Counted from the stretch's first letter, positions 48,890 to 61,773 are shown. The stretch: 64,000 nt of DNA from Nymphaea colorata (GCF_008831285.2 NC_045143.1:11727503-11791502), one strand, 5' to 3'. Numbers and translations are program-made. The notes: generated from the sequence alone by a model not told the origin.

Positions 48890-49175
48890 AACCTACAATA
48901 AACCTGGGCACTAGGCCAGGGTACCCGATGGGTACGAACTAAAAAAACAGGCCCAGGTTGGCTTGATTTTTTTTTTAATTTTTAATTATTTTTATTTAAT
49001 AATAATATATATTTTATTTATTAACAATATATTTTATATTCAAAATATTTTATTTTATATTTTAAAAATATATTTTTTATTTTAATCGAGACGAGTCGGG
49101 CCCAAGCTTTAGTGTCGAGTATCGGGCTCAGGTTCGGGCGTTGGGCCAGGCCGACCCGATGCCTTAGTCTAGCTT
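48890..49175. repeat. GGCCC/GGGCC word-like repeat patch with AT core
   Basis: Two GC-rich halves (CTAGGCCAGGGTACCCGATG near 48912 and TTGGGCCAGGCCGACCCGAT near 49142) flank an AT-rich core at 48968-49083. Words are self-complementary. The pattern matches the patch at 63180-63560. Confidence 0.6.
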
Positions 49176-49236
49176 ATAACCACCATATTTATCTCGAGTG
49201 ACATAGTACTCAAGTGACATAGTATAGCTGGTCGAA

Positions 49237-49350
49237 CTTATGACAGTGAAAAGTTGATCATAGGGAAAAAGAGAAGAAAAAGAAAGGTCCGGCCTTATGA
49301 CAGTGAAAAGTTGATCATAGGGAAAAAGAGAAGAAAAAGAAAGGTCCGGC
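49237..49350 (+). repeat. Perfect 57-bp tandem duplication
   Basis: The unit starting CTTATGACAGTGAAAAG and ending AAAGGTCCGGC occurs at 49237-49293 and 49294-49350 with no difference that I can see. Perfect identity suggests a recent event, or an assembly artefact. Confidence 0.9.
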
Positions 49351-52152
49351 CTCTTTGAAGTATCTCTTTAATAAGTTTAGAGATAATTATGAGGAGAACC
49401 TTTGGACTTTTCCTGGCCATCTCGTTCACCTGAAACTACATTATACGCTCACGTCTTTTTCATTTCAATGGTGCGAGAAGAGGACAAGACAAATGAACCT
49501 TCGAATATTTGGGATAGGATGCAACTAGACAAAATTTAAATAAAAAGGCAAAAAAAATACCGCGAAGAGGGGGTTGAACTTGTTAAGAGCATTAAATTTT
49601 CTTTGTTTGTCATAGCAGCGTCGATTTGACTTTGAAAGTTGCACTATTTTCACTAATTAAATCTCAAAAATCATGTTCTTTTTTCCATGGATTATGGACA
49701 TGCAACTCTTCCGGCCCGTTATTTAGTCATCGGGCACAGTAATGACTTTGGATTTATTTTATATTATATCTCAAATCTTGCGATGGGTTGAAGCTGTTCA
49801 AACTCGTTCGTTCGTCGAAATAAATTTAAAAAAAATGTATTCTCGAGATCACGAGATTTCGCAGGGCAGGGGATTGGTGAGGATGGCGTGGATCCATGTG
49901 CTACTGGATCTAGACATATCGCAATATCATAGAAAAACCCGAAACGTGAAGTCCCATTGGCGGACCGGATCCTAGAACAAAATGCAGATCCAGGAAGCAG
50001 GAACTCCGACCGATGTTGGATCTCGGCAAGAGGATAGTGTGACTTGGTGGCAGTTTCGAGCGACCAATGAGCACCCCTGGATCCAGATATGGAGATCCAA
50101 ACCAACAAAAGCAAATCTAGAGAGAGAGAGAGAGAGAGGAGGGGAGAGAAGGGGGAGGGGGGCGGTGCGGAAGTATCTTGCGATGCAGACGCGCAAAAAA
50201 CAGCTCTCAGACGGAAAGCATCGAGTCTCTTCCGGTGTATTATTTTCATTTTTCATTCGGAGGCTTTACTTTATCAACCCAATCCCCTGTGGGACGGTCG
50301 CCAAACATCTTTCCCTTTGACGAAGGGCATTCCTCGTCTCTCTCTCTCTCTCTCTCTGTGAGTCTCTCTCCCTCTCTCTCTGTGAGTAGGTTCAGGTGCT
50401 GCTTGTGTAGGGGAGTGGAGGAGGACATAGAAGCAGGTCTTTTTCTTACTCTCTCTCTCTCTCTCACGCACATACGCTAATTCAGTGATGCAACTTTGTT
50501 TTGGCGGACTTTGTTTCTTTCCTTTTCCTCTACCCATGAACTCTTGATGAAGTGATTGGAAAGGCTCCTAATCGAACATACTTTTTGATTTTTTTTTTTT
50601 TTTAGTATTCTACTGATGATATTTGAGGGTAGAAACCTTATGATCTTTCTTATATTATTCCCTCCGAACAAGACTGGATATTTTCTCATGTTCTCTGATT
50701 ATGAGGATTTATTTGGATCGTGATCGTCCTACTTCTCCTGGTCTGCCCTAAGGAATTGGCATTTCTGGGATTGTAATTTCTTTTCGGTTCGATCACTTTT
50801 GTCCACTTTCTTGGTAATTGCGTTATTCTCTGTGGTGATCTTCATGCCATCCCATCGTATGTTCGGAAAAGATTCAGCGTAGATCTGATTGTCTTTTTGA
50901 GGAATGCATCTGGTGAGAATTCGATTTGTTGAAAACCCAATTTAGTACCAGCTTCTTCATCGTATTTGTTTTTTTTTTCTGCTTGATATAAGAGAAAAAG
51001 GAATTGTTTTATGCTTGGGAGTTCCTTGGTGAGATAAACAGTTATTAGACAATTCAAACTGAAACGGACGCCAATTTCTTTTTTTCTGTATTATTCTGTT
51101 TGGCTGTATAGCGATTCGTTGGTTCCTTCATGGATGCCGTAGATCAAACATTAAGTGATCGTGGACAAGTGTTATTGATTTGGTTCCCGCAATATGAACC
51201 CGATTAACATCAATATCCTTATCACATCCATTTCTATCTTTTTCTTTGAAAAAATTATATCATGAAATGGTGATTCCTTCATGGGGGAGCAATTAAATGA
51301 CAACGATGGACAATTTATTTCTCCTATTTATCTGAAAAGTTTGAAGTTTCAAGATGACCACGATCATTCTTGGGTATATGGTGGGCTGTATGTTGTACTG
51401 CCCTTCAGCATTTTTGGCTATTATAGTATTATTTCGTGCATTGTCACACATACAGGTGATGCAGTAAAACCATTGTGACATTAAAACTTGTGCATTGTTA
51501 AGGCAAAATTTTTGAACCTGTTTTTTCAGGTTTGACATTCTTTCTTTGAAAACTGTAGTTTGTCTTACTTTTCTAGAAAATGTTTATGGTTTAAAATTTT
51601 AAACATATTTATTAATTCATTATAATTTTATTATTTTAGATTTAGGCCAACTGGCAAGAATGTCCTGAGATTTATCTGGCACCTGTATTTATTTTACAAT
51701 TTATATTGATATCAAGTATGTGTGCATGTGTGTGCATACCAAGGTAATACTCGTTCACTGCACTTTCCGTAGAATGAACATAGAATGAAGGATTGTGCTA
51801 TCTGTAATTGCACTCAGGTAATGCATGGTTTCTGCAGCATGTTTTGATCGCAAGTATAGTTCCAATTGACTTTATTTTTTACCAATAGAAGTTGCTTGAA
51901 TGCTTGAATCTGAGAGAGAGAGAGACAATTTGAGATTAAGCATACACCTATTAATTTATGCCAAGGGACACATGCATCAGGTTCAAACTCTTATACTTCC
52001 ACTTATATGATTAAACACACAGGCAGTTTTAATGTATCTCATCCTTTATCATTGCATACTATGTACATGTTCTTGATTATCGTACTTGTTTTGTCCTTTT
52101 GGGAGAAAATTCAGTTGCCTTATCATCCTCAATATTTTTTTGTCTGCTATAG
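49351..52152 (+). promoter_or_regulatory. Upstream region and inferred non-coding leader exon of LNP
   Basis: The LNP start codon at 52156 is four bases after a good acceptor (CTGCTATAG), so a non-coding exon must lie upstream. The most likely site is the pyrimidine-rich, GC-raised stretch at about 50100-50480, which holds GA and CT tracts (50121-50138, 50338-50358, 50450-50464) as found in many plant 5' leaders. The exact transcription start and leader donor cannot be fixed. Overlapping open frames there on both strands follow the CT/GA repeats and are not genes. From 50500 to 52150 I see intron-like AT-rich sequence. Confidence 0.5.
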
Positions 52153-52155
52153 AGA

Positions 52156-55100
52156 ATGGCTGAAGCAATTAGCGAAGAGAAGGCTATTGTTGAACAATCA
52201 GCCAGTTTTACTGATAAAAAGAAAGAAAAAACTACAAATCGGCAAAGAAAGGGGATTCTATCTCGCATTTGGCATGCAATCTTTAGTAGGGGGCGTAATG
52301 ACTTTGAGAAGAAGTTACAGTATTTGTCAAAAGAAGAGGCGTCTGTTCATTCAAGGATGAAGAAGAGAGCTCAAACTTGGAGATCCATGGCAAGGAACCT
52401 TATAGTTTACTCAGTGGTTCTGGAGGTGCATGTCTAATACCTATCCAAAGATGGTCTGTGGAACATCTGCTTGTATTTGTTTATCTCAAAGTGAAAGTGA
52501 AGGTGTCCATGTTCAAAAAAATATAACTTGATCTATCCTGCTCTCTCTAGCCTAACACTGCTTCCAAGGAAAAGCTCCTCACCCGGTGCCATAAAACATG
52601 CTTTCAGTCATGAAATGGATCAGTTTATATTGCACGGCAGATAACTTGTGATGATCCACTTGTGCAACCTAATCTGCTTTAGAATACAGGCTTGGTGAAC
52701 TTTACTAATTATTCACATGAACGCACATACACACTCCATTGCATGCACCCGACCATTTGTTCCAACCATATGTATATGCATACATGTATGTATGTGCATT
52801 CAAATGTGGAAATTAGCATGCAGTTACTGCAAAGAGTGCATATTGCATCCACAAATCTGATTCTATTGGTATTTCAACTTGGTCCATTTGCTATTAGTTG
52901 ACATTTAGATTGTGTTTATTAATGACAAGAACGTCATTTTTTTGGGGCTTTGGTATCCATGAAAATCATGGTTGGACTAATAGTTCGGTACATGATGCAA
53001 AATTTGTAAATGTACATTTTTAGATTTAAGAAATATAAAAAAATTAGGATGCATCATGGAAAATACAAAAAAAAGTCGGGGGAAACAAAGAAAAATATAA
53101 TTTCCTTTGAAAAATAAAAAAAGTAAAATGTCATACGTAAACTTAACAATGCAAGAAACTAACAACATGATCCATTAGTTAAACTTAAAGTTCTAAACAT
53201 CAATGAATAAACTTGTTCCGTGTAAAACATGAATGTGAAATTATCGTTTGTCACCCTTGCCATTTTTTTCCTCATTTTCTCCTTCAAAGTCTATGCCATC
53301 CTCAACCTATATAGGTTCCTTGTCATCATTTTTCTTGTGCTCCTTTAATGTTGGTTCATTCTACATTTTCCTCTGGAAATATTTTCTACTTGTGCATCAA
53401 ATACATAGAAGTGCTGCAAGCTTATAGGGTTAACCTACTTTTTATGCTTTCTTGTTGATGCTTTCTTAGTTGTCTAAACACGTTAAGGATAACCAACACA
53501 TATCATGTGACAAGTTTATGTTAGTGTTTGACTTATAATAACAAGTGTATATTTGTTTATGACCTATTTCTCAGTTGCATATCATTCAACTCTATTATTT
53601 TCTTAATCTTATCCTCTTCTTGGTGTAAGTTTACCTGTTCCTTTCACATCTACAGGTAGCGGATGATTGATTGAGGATTTTAATTGCAAAATTTTAGCTT
53701 TGATAGTTATCTCAAACCTAACCTTTACATGTCTAATGACACTAGAACAGTCTGAGGAAACAATAAGTAAACAAAATATTATAAAAGTTGAACGACTTAA
53801 AGAGGGAGGCCTTTTGAACCCAAGTGTGAAATATACGGGGTTCAAAATACAAAGTTCAAACCTCAAACCATAGCCACAAAAAATGTGTTCTTTGAAAAAA
53901 ACGTGTTAAAAATGTGAAAAACAAGTCAACCAAACAAAACTTCCGTTTTCTTGAAAAAATGCTGAAATGAGAAAGACATTTTTTTCATTTTTCTAAATGC
54001 CAAACTGTTTGTTTCCATTTTCTAATTTTTATTTGTTGCTTATTTACTTATTTTTTTAATGTTGTTTTATTCGTTTTTCATTTATTTTATTTTCCCTAAT
54101 TTTTAAGATTTTTTTATGTTTTTAAAAAGTCACCATCAATTTCCCATTTTTTTTCAGGCTCGTCATATTATACTCAAGAAAAACCTTGCTGTTAAAATGT
54201 GAAAATGATAATTGTGACTTTGTTTCAAACCCAAACATTAATGGTATGTTACACCCATGAAAGTAGTTCCAGGAGGTTGTGATATCATTTCTCCTAAAGG
54301 CATGTAACACATCCTTAGATATAACATTGATATCAAGCCTTAAGAAAACTGAACCTAAGTACTGATTCCTGCAAAATGAAGCTTGTAGCCCACATTTATG
54401 TGTTAGTTTAAAACAAGAAAAGAAAAAGGCCAGGTTGCAGTTTGCACAGGTGCCTGCAGGATTTTGGTTTAAAATTGCCATGAATATTAGTGAGTGTGTG
54501 CTTAAGTGTAGTATCAGGCTATCAACACACATGTTTTGTTTCAAGTATTATTGGTTAGTGATTCTTAAGATTAAATGTTTTGACTTTAAAGAGGCATTTC
54601 CCCAGAGATGTCTATGCAGTATGGTTTAGCAAAATTTCATGTCTCTTTCTTTGGATGAAGTTATGCATGCATTTGCATGTCAAGAAAATGTGCTCATGTG
54701 CATTGCATCTCTTGGAAAGTCTTCCAGCAATTGGCATTTCCTGTGCATGTTTGAATGGGTTTAAAATACTGAAAAGATATAAAAATGTGATGTCCATGAT
54801 GGTTTCACATGAAGTTGCCTTGCCGAGTATGTCAATCATTGAGAAAGTAATGCATCCTGAGCATATGAAGGTCCCTGAAGTTGCTTTTGGGGTCAGCCTG
54901 TAGCATCAATAAGCTGCCAATCCTTGTCACCACAGTTGCAGACCTTCCTCTTGTGATTGTGACAAGTAAAACCTCATTTTCTCTTGTGATTGTGACAAGT
55001 AAAACCTCATTTCCTCTTGAAGTTCTGAATGTGGAAGTTCATGTACGGGCCTACGGCTGCTTATCTTCCAACTTCAGTGACGTGCTAATCATTATGATCT

Positions 55101-58100
55101 CAGTTCGAGTATACATTGTATGTTGTGAGACCATGTAGATATACAGGCATAGCCTGCAACCATATTTTTCTATGACAGATGTCTTTTATAAATACACTTG
55201 GAAATGGAATGGTTGATGGCACAAACATCAGTGCAATCTGCTTAGTAGGGTGACATCTGCAAGTGCATATTTTTGGAAGCATTTTCGTAAAATAGTCCTT
55301 TGTTAAAGAAATCATGATGGTAATGGTGCCTCTTGCTGTTAGTCCATCTGAATGGAAGTCTACAGTTTATTTATCATGTGGTTGTACTTTTTTGTTTCTT
55401 GATACGATGCTGCATGGCCCTTGTCTGAATAAGTAATGATCTTGGCATGATACTGCAACATCTAGGATCTGAATCTTATCCACAAGGATCCTCATTAATG
55501 TACATGGTAAGAATTAAAGCAATCTTTGCCCCTAGTATGTAGTATCACATAAGCTGGCTGTGAATATTCTGTTTTGGCATATTTTTTTTTCTTTTTTCAT
55601 TTTTTTAATTCAGTTATATCGAATTAATTTGTCAACTGATATGCAATGTATGCTGATGGGCATTTGAACTTAAAAAGTGCTGCAACTATTGGCCTTCTTT
55701 TTTTCTTTAATTTTCACATATAGAAGCATTGATTATTTATTGAGTAGTTAGGACATAGGATAATAGTATATGTCTAGTTTTGAACTGCATGTTATGACTA
55801 CTACCTGCAACAAAGTTAGTCTCATTTTAATTAATATTCTTCAGGCTGCTGCTCTGTTTTATGCAATCATGACAACAAGATCAGTGGATCTTAACTGGAA
55901 GATGAGAGCTTTAAGGGTGATGCCTGTATTTGCTGTGCCTTTTCTAGGGGCTGCTATTTATTCAACACTTTCCAGCTACAAAAGAATGCGTAAGGCACAA
56001 ATGACCTTTAAGAAGATTATCTTAGGACTTAAATTTTCCCTTTCAAGTTAGATCTTAAATGGCCACGGTTTATACACATTCTGATCTTGTATAGAACTGT
56101 TTGGAAAAAAGTTTACAAGTTAATTAACTCATGGAAGGTTGATTATTTTCTATGGTTGCTTGGCTCTAGCTTATTATTATTTTTTTGATGTTCTTGAAAA
56201 TATCTGGGATATGCTTTATGCCCTTCACAAGAGTATTGTTGCATCTATGTTGTTCTCTTTATTATCTGTATGGTTGATTGAGAGACCAGGTAGTGGTAAT
56301 GTTTTCTATGGCAAACCTGGTGAGTCGACCGGAGAGTCTCCCTGGTTGTCTTGGATCACCTATTAACTGGGTCAGAGCTCAACGTCTAATCCACATGTCT
56401 GAGTCCTATGGCATGGGGGTATGGATTGTTGGCTCGGCTGGTCACAGTCGGGATTCCCTGAGTCTGGATATGTCCATTTTTTATTGACATGACTTAGTCT
56501 CGTATCACTGCTTAGCCTGGTTTCTAACTTAAAAATGGGTCAATCACATGTATAAAAGGCTTCATATGAGGGCCCGAGGGTTTTAGGGAAACCCTTTCTT
56601 CCCCAACAAGGAAAGGCCATTCTATAAAGTTTCCCAGTGCCAGTTGCTCATTGACGACAACAGACAGCTCTCTTTCTCCCTCTCTTCCAATGTGCTCCCT
56701 GTCCAGCACTGCTGGCGACCAGTCAGAGAGGGTCACTTGCATCCTCCGTGCAACTGAGTGTGGCTGTCCCTGTTTGCTCAGCAATGAGTGGATCCTGATC
56801 ACTCTACCTCCTTCTCTCTAATCTCTCTTTACTATTTCCTCTATCCAATGACCTCTCGGTCACCTCTTGCTGGTGACCTTTTTCATTTCTGCATGAAAAT
56901 TAGAAGACAGTCTAGATACAAAATCATTCTTAGTGTTTCTCTCATTCACCTGCTATAGCCGTTTCATTGATTTAGCTCAGTCTGCTCAGTTAATGGAACT
57001 TTTTAGTTATCTGTTGTCTCAGTTAATCTTAGTTGATCTAATGTCCTAACTCTTCAGTTCTTTGAGAGAGAGCTTTTCTGGAATTAAGTGATATCTAGTT
57101 AAAGATTAAACCCATAATCAAGAATTGCATTTAGTCTATAAATGAAGATGAAGAAATTTACCAATATTTGACAAACTTTTATTCTCTTACTTGTGTACTG
57201 GACATTTGATGATCATGAATTGATAAGTGTATGGATCAAAGAGGATTTTTACCACGTAGTTATTTAGGAAAAGTTTTACGCGTCATGTGTGGACTGTCAT
57301 CTACATGGTTCATATTGTTTCTTTGCAGCTCTAACATTAGACTATGTTGAAGTGAGGCCTGCACTTATTTCTCTGATTACTAGATATGCACTAAACAAGA
57401 GAAAATGGTGGACTTTTTACCATAAACCTAGGTTTTAACATGGGTAACACGGGTGGCATAGGTTCTACAAGATATGTTTTAGAGCACATATTCATGGTTT
57501 TATAGAATATGTATTTAACGTATGGCTGGAACTTCTACTTGATGAGTTGATATAGAATATGTAACTACCGTATAGTAAACTGTACTTAAAGAACAGAAGT
57601 TACATAATATAACTGTATATAATATAAGTATATATGGTATAACAGTGTATAATAAAATTACAGGACTTAAATTTGAAGGGAAGGTGACTTTTCACCTTCA
57701 CATGGACTAGGCGTGCTAGCACCTAGTCCAGCCTAGGCACAGCTGGGGACCAGTCTAACACCCATTGCCTAAGTGATGGACTTAGGTGATGGGTGTGGAC
57801 TCACACCTAGGTGACGCCTAGGCGTAGATTAGGCGATGCCTTAACAACTAAGACTTGTAGTAAAAGTACACTAATGAAATTTTATGCTGACCCAAATGTG
57901 TTGCCAAGTCAACTTGACAATTTGTGATCCAGTAGTAAGCCAATCCAAGTCTGATTCATGGGTTTGCCAATAATGCTGTATAGAACATACTATACTGATG
58001 TTGGAAACATATCATTTGGAGGCACATTTGAGTATCAAGAGAGAATGTGATGGAAAAAGTGTCAACTGTCAATTCACTGTGACAATGAGAACAAGCCATG

Positions 58101-61100
58101 TAAATTCCTCATGTAAAAGGCACAGATGGGGGAGTTTGAGGCCAGCATTCCTATTCAAAGTGTAGGAAAGAATCATCATTATCAACACTTGACTGTTTCA
58201 GGATTTCAGCTTGTTACACTTTTCATGGAGTACAGCTGGTATTATTTTGCCATGGAATGCAGCTGGTATTAAATTTTAGCAGCTCCTGATTTGAAGCTCA
58301 AGATTCTGACATAAAAAACGAGTGAGCACTTAGTTTTTCGTGTGAACTTTCCTTAACGAAATTTCATTCACAAAGTGGCTTCAGGCTAAAATAGCTAAAT
58401 CAATCCCTTTGCGATTTATAGTATATAGGTTTTAATCTCATGAATTAATTTTTTTTTTTTTTCAAAAAAAGGCAAATGTTGTGAGTCAAAAGACGGAGTT
58501 TTGGTTTGCATTCAGTAAGCGTAATGTCACAGAACTTAGGGAACGTACTAGTGTTTTAGCATGCGGTTGAAGTTTATTGTAGAATATAAAAGTTTGTTAG
58601 ATGAATTACAGTTCAAATCTTAAATATGAAGTCCGTTTCTGAAAGCACATGAAAAACTGTGTGAATCAGGGAAGCATGGTCGTTTGCTATTCTAACTTCC
58701 CATTCCCAGTGAATATGCATTCCTTTCGATGAATCTGCATTATACTGACCTGATTCCCAAACACCAAAGAAATTTAAAGAAGCACCGAACTTAGAGTTTC
58801 TTCTCCATGAAACATCCCCAGAGCCCAGCCAGCCACCAATGAAAAGAAAAAGAAAACTAGACATGATAAAATGGGGGGAAAACTTCTACCTTTTTAAGCT
58901 ATGTCACACGGACTCTTCAAAAAAGGGGCAGCACCCACGTCTACCGGATGTCACACAGGTGCAACTCTGACTTGCACCCCAAAACAGCCTCTCTTATTCA
59001 CTTTGAAATTTTTTTCTCCTCTTTCTTTTTCTTCTCTCTCCCTCTCTTTCTTTATTTACAGTAATAAAAGTAAAAGAAAAGACAGATTAAGCTAATAAAC
59101 AATCATATAATTATATATCTAATAAATAAATAAATATATACCCTCGCTGCACCCGTGCACCCAAGTTTTTTGAGATATGCCACACTGGCTCCCCCATCCG
59201 CACTAGCATCAACACCAGCACCAGCACCCCACATCCATGTGACCTAGTTTTAAGTTGTCTGTTGTTTGCTCATTATATTTTTAAGACAATGATGCTTCTG
59301 TAACTTCTTTTATTTTTTCTGAAAAAATGACAGGTGATCGCAGTGATCAGAAAACTCTTGAAAGATTACGTGCTGAGAGACAAGCAGAGATTGATGAGCT
59401 TAAGGAGAGAACAAACTATTATATTACTCAACAGTTGATACAGGTAACAATGCGAGGCATTAGCTTGGCATGGGTTTGTAGCTTTTATGACCGTTTTTAT
59501 TATTGTTCTCAAACATCAAACCATGCTAATTATCTCAAAATGCAGAGATATGATACAGATCCTGCAGCAAAAGCTGCAGCAGCTACTGTTTTAGCTTCAA
59601 AACTAGGTGCAGATTCTGGCCTGAAGGTAATGGTTGGAGATGAACCAAAGCTTGATCTTCCACATGGAAAAAGCAGTGATATCGAGGTGGTCCAATCCAC
59701 TGGCCTTCGCAACAGGAAGGCACCTCACTTGAGGAGTAACAGTGGGGGAAGTGTTGTGTCTCAAGATGCTCATGAAGAAACACCAAGGATGTCTGACATT
59801 GGTGGGCAGCAATTTAGTCCTCAAAGCCAAGCAATTGCTGTGACTCATCATCAAAGATCCACTGCCAGTGATGGAGGATGGATTGCACGCCTGGCAGCAA
59901 TGCTTGTTGGTGAGGATCCGACACAGTGCTATGCCCTTATCTGTGGCAACTGTCATATGCACAACGGTAAGTGAGACAAATTACCTTCATTTACTTGTGC
60001 TGTTCAGCTGAAATGGTCTTAAGCATAAATGGCACCTTAAGGTTATGGAAATAGTTAGAACAGGGACTCTACTGCTATCACCTATGTCACATGGGTGCAG
60101 ATGCAGGCATGGGTTTCAGTTGCTGGTGTAGAACATTTTCAAAATGCTTTACATATGGCCCAATAGCAATAATAAGGTTTTAAACGAACACATAACATTT
60201 ACTTCTTATATTCATAAGATATTAATTAATAAACAAAAAGCACGAAAATAGACAAAAAAAAAGGATACCAAATATCATTTTGCTTGCCCAACACCCATGC
60301 TATTGCTCCTGCTGTCATGATGCGGATGTGGCGCCCTTCTAGGAAAGTCTGTGTGACATAGCTGCACTCCTTGAAAAACAATTATCTGTTTAACACTGTT
60401 TAACTTTTAAAATCAGCTAGATAAAATTAGTAAGAACACTGAAAAAACAATCATTTTTCATAATTTTATGTCAACCAAAGAAAAAAGAGTCAAATAAGCA
60501 TTCTAAATGGAGTTCAAGATGAAGTGGATAACCCACAAAGAAAGAAACCACACAGAAGAACATCATCAAAATTAATATTGTGAATTTATTGTTATCTTCA
60601 TTCAGGGACAGAAATGTTAAACGTTGTTTGAAGCTTGTTACTTTGAAAGTACCATTTTTTCTGCACCAGAAGGATATCAAGTAGCGAGAATGTACTCTTT
60701 CTAAAACATTGTAAAAACTAAAAACTATCATTTTTTTTTATGCCAACAAGGATATACGAGTCCCAGAGAAAGTGGATAACAAGTTGACAAGGGTCAAAGA
60801 ACAAAGTGACCACAGGGAAGAAACATCATTAAAAAGAGATATTCTGAATTTAAGTTAGACACGTGAATCATTCAACACTATGAAGTTTGTTCCTTTGATT
60901 TTTTTTATGTTTCCTGTGCCAGGAAATCAAGAAGTGGTGGATCTTGGGAGGGGCAAAATTTCAAGTGTTAGTCCTTGTCTGGACAGTTAGGTCCTAAGAG
61001 GGCGTCTGGTGACAAGAACACTGCTGTTTGGAACTTAGAGTTCCATGAATGTGTACCAAAAAATGGTCACATTCATGGAACCATAGAACAAACACATTCT

Positions 61101-61773
61101 TGGAGCATTATGTTCCAATGGATTCAGCGTTCTTGTTAATAAATGCCATCTAAAGGGCCTAGTTGGGCTCCCAAAAAAGGCTAAAAAATGAACTCAACAA
61201 AATATAAAATTAACTTTGGAAAAGGAGAAAATTGAGAATTCCTCAGATAAAATTCTTACATTGGTCTACCAAAAAGAGAAAGCTTGGTGCTTTCCATTTA
61301 GGGCGTGCTTCATTGCCCAGATAACTCTTTTGGACGATGGAGAGTCTTCTATGTTTTCTGTTTGCCTGAAGGGGAACAATAATGTTGCCAGGGCACTAGT
61401 ATTCCTTCAATCGAAGAAGCTTCAAGTGCCCAGAATTTGACTGGAAGTTTAGACACTTCCTGGCATTCTGAACAAAATTTATGTTACTATACTAACAATG
61501 TGCTTCAACATTGCAGGACTAGCAAGAAAGGAAGATTTTCCTTACATAACTTACTACTGCCCTCACTGCCATGCTCTAAACGGTTCTGGCAAGCAAGACT
61601 CACCGACTGCTGATTCAAGTTCTAAAGGGATCAGCTCACCTCATTCTGATGATGGCCAAAGTAGTGCTAGTGCAGGTACACTGTTGGAGGGCAAGGTCAT
61701 TGATAACTCTCTAGACTCACTAGAAGCTGCAGGAATGAGTAAGGTTGAGCAATCTGATGTACCGGCATCTTAA
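52156..61773 (+). CDS. LNP: Lunapark family ER membrane protein
   Basis: Coding exons: 52156-52425, 55845-55989, 59334-59443, 59546-59966, 61517-61773 (1203 bp, 400 aa). Lunapark proteins sit in the ER membrane and stabilise three-way junctions of the tubular network; plant members act with the RHD3/atlastin-type fusion GTPase. Seen in order: basic N-terminal region (GILSRIWHAIFSRGRNDFEK), two hydrophobic segments at about 81-99 and 112-131 with a short loop, a charged coiled-coil-like stretch (LERLRAERQAEIDELKER, 147-164), an Ala-rich helix (AAKAAAATVLASKLG), a polar Ser-rich linker, GWIARLAAMLVGEDP and a zinc ribbon with C308-x2-C311 and C330-x2-C333 (CGNC, CPHC). This is the full Lunapark layout. 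All exon joins keep frame and all introns are GT-AG. Introns 1 and 2 exceed 3.3 kb and carry repeats. No competing ATG is upstream in the first coding exon. Confidence 0.93.
54948..55013 (+). repeat. 33-bp tandem duplication in LNP intron 1
   Basis: The unit CTCTTGTGATTGTGACAAGT plus AAAACCTCATTT(T/C) occurs twice head-to-tail with one difference, and a third partial start (CTCTTGAAG) follows. Confidence 0.85.
56270..56860. mobile_element. Possible LTR-like fragment with TATA box in LNP intron 2
   Basis: The stretch is richer in GC than the intron around it and contains CACATGTATAAAAGGCTTCA (TATA box at about 56551) about 250 bp after its start and a CT-rich block after it (56670-56690). A TATA box inside a compositionally distinct block suggests an LTR or another promoter-bearing element. 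I could not define its ends or a target duplication, and no protein is encoded. Confidence 0.3.
57680..57850. repeat. CCTAGGCG word-like repeat in LNP intron 2
   Basis: Variants of CCTAGGC, CACCTAG, ACTTAGGTGATGGGTG and GACGCCTAGGCG alternate on both strands over about 160 bp. It belongs to the same general type as the patches at 28.3, 48.9 and 63.2 kb, with another word. Confidence 0.65.
58896..59250. mobile_element. GTCACA-type MITE, copy 1, in LNP intron 2
   Basis: Left end AAGCTATGTCACACGGACTC and right end CCATGTGACCTAGTTT are imperfect inverted repeats. The interior has a CT tract and repeated GCACC words (CAACACCAGCACCAGCACCC). The right end lies 83 bp before LNP exon 3. A related element is in intron 4. 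Confidence 0.5.
60078..60364. mobile_element. GTCACA-type MITE, copy 2, in LNP intron 4
   Basis: Left end CACCTATGTCACATGGGTGC and right end AGTCTGTGTGACATAGCTGC are inverted repeats sharing CTATGTCACA. The right end, read in complement, matches the left end of the intron 2 copy (GCTATGTCACAC.GACT). The interior is AT-rich with short GC-rich arms. Confidence 0.5.
61000..61160. mobile_element. Foldback MITE with perfect central hairpin in LNP intron 4
   Basis: Left arm GGTGACAAGAACACTG and right arm GCGTTCTTGTTAATAA are partly inverted. In the middle, GTTCCATGAATGTG (61040-61053) pairs perfectly with CACATTCATGGAAC (61068-61081), and ACCA/TGGT extends the stem around an A5 loop. Words such as TTCCATGAA link it to the CAGATTCAT MITE family elsewhere in the window. 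Confidence 0.55.

Noticed and set aside
49764-50537. Overlapping open frames on both strands, up to 161 codons
   Set aside because: They follow the GA/CT repeats of the inferred LNP leader; no domain.
59327-59974. 215-codon open frame as one LNP exon
   Set aside because: It reads through the 102-bp intron 59444-59545; removing it joins ITQQLIQ to RYDTDPAAK as expected for Lunapark.
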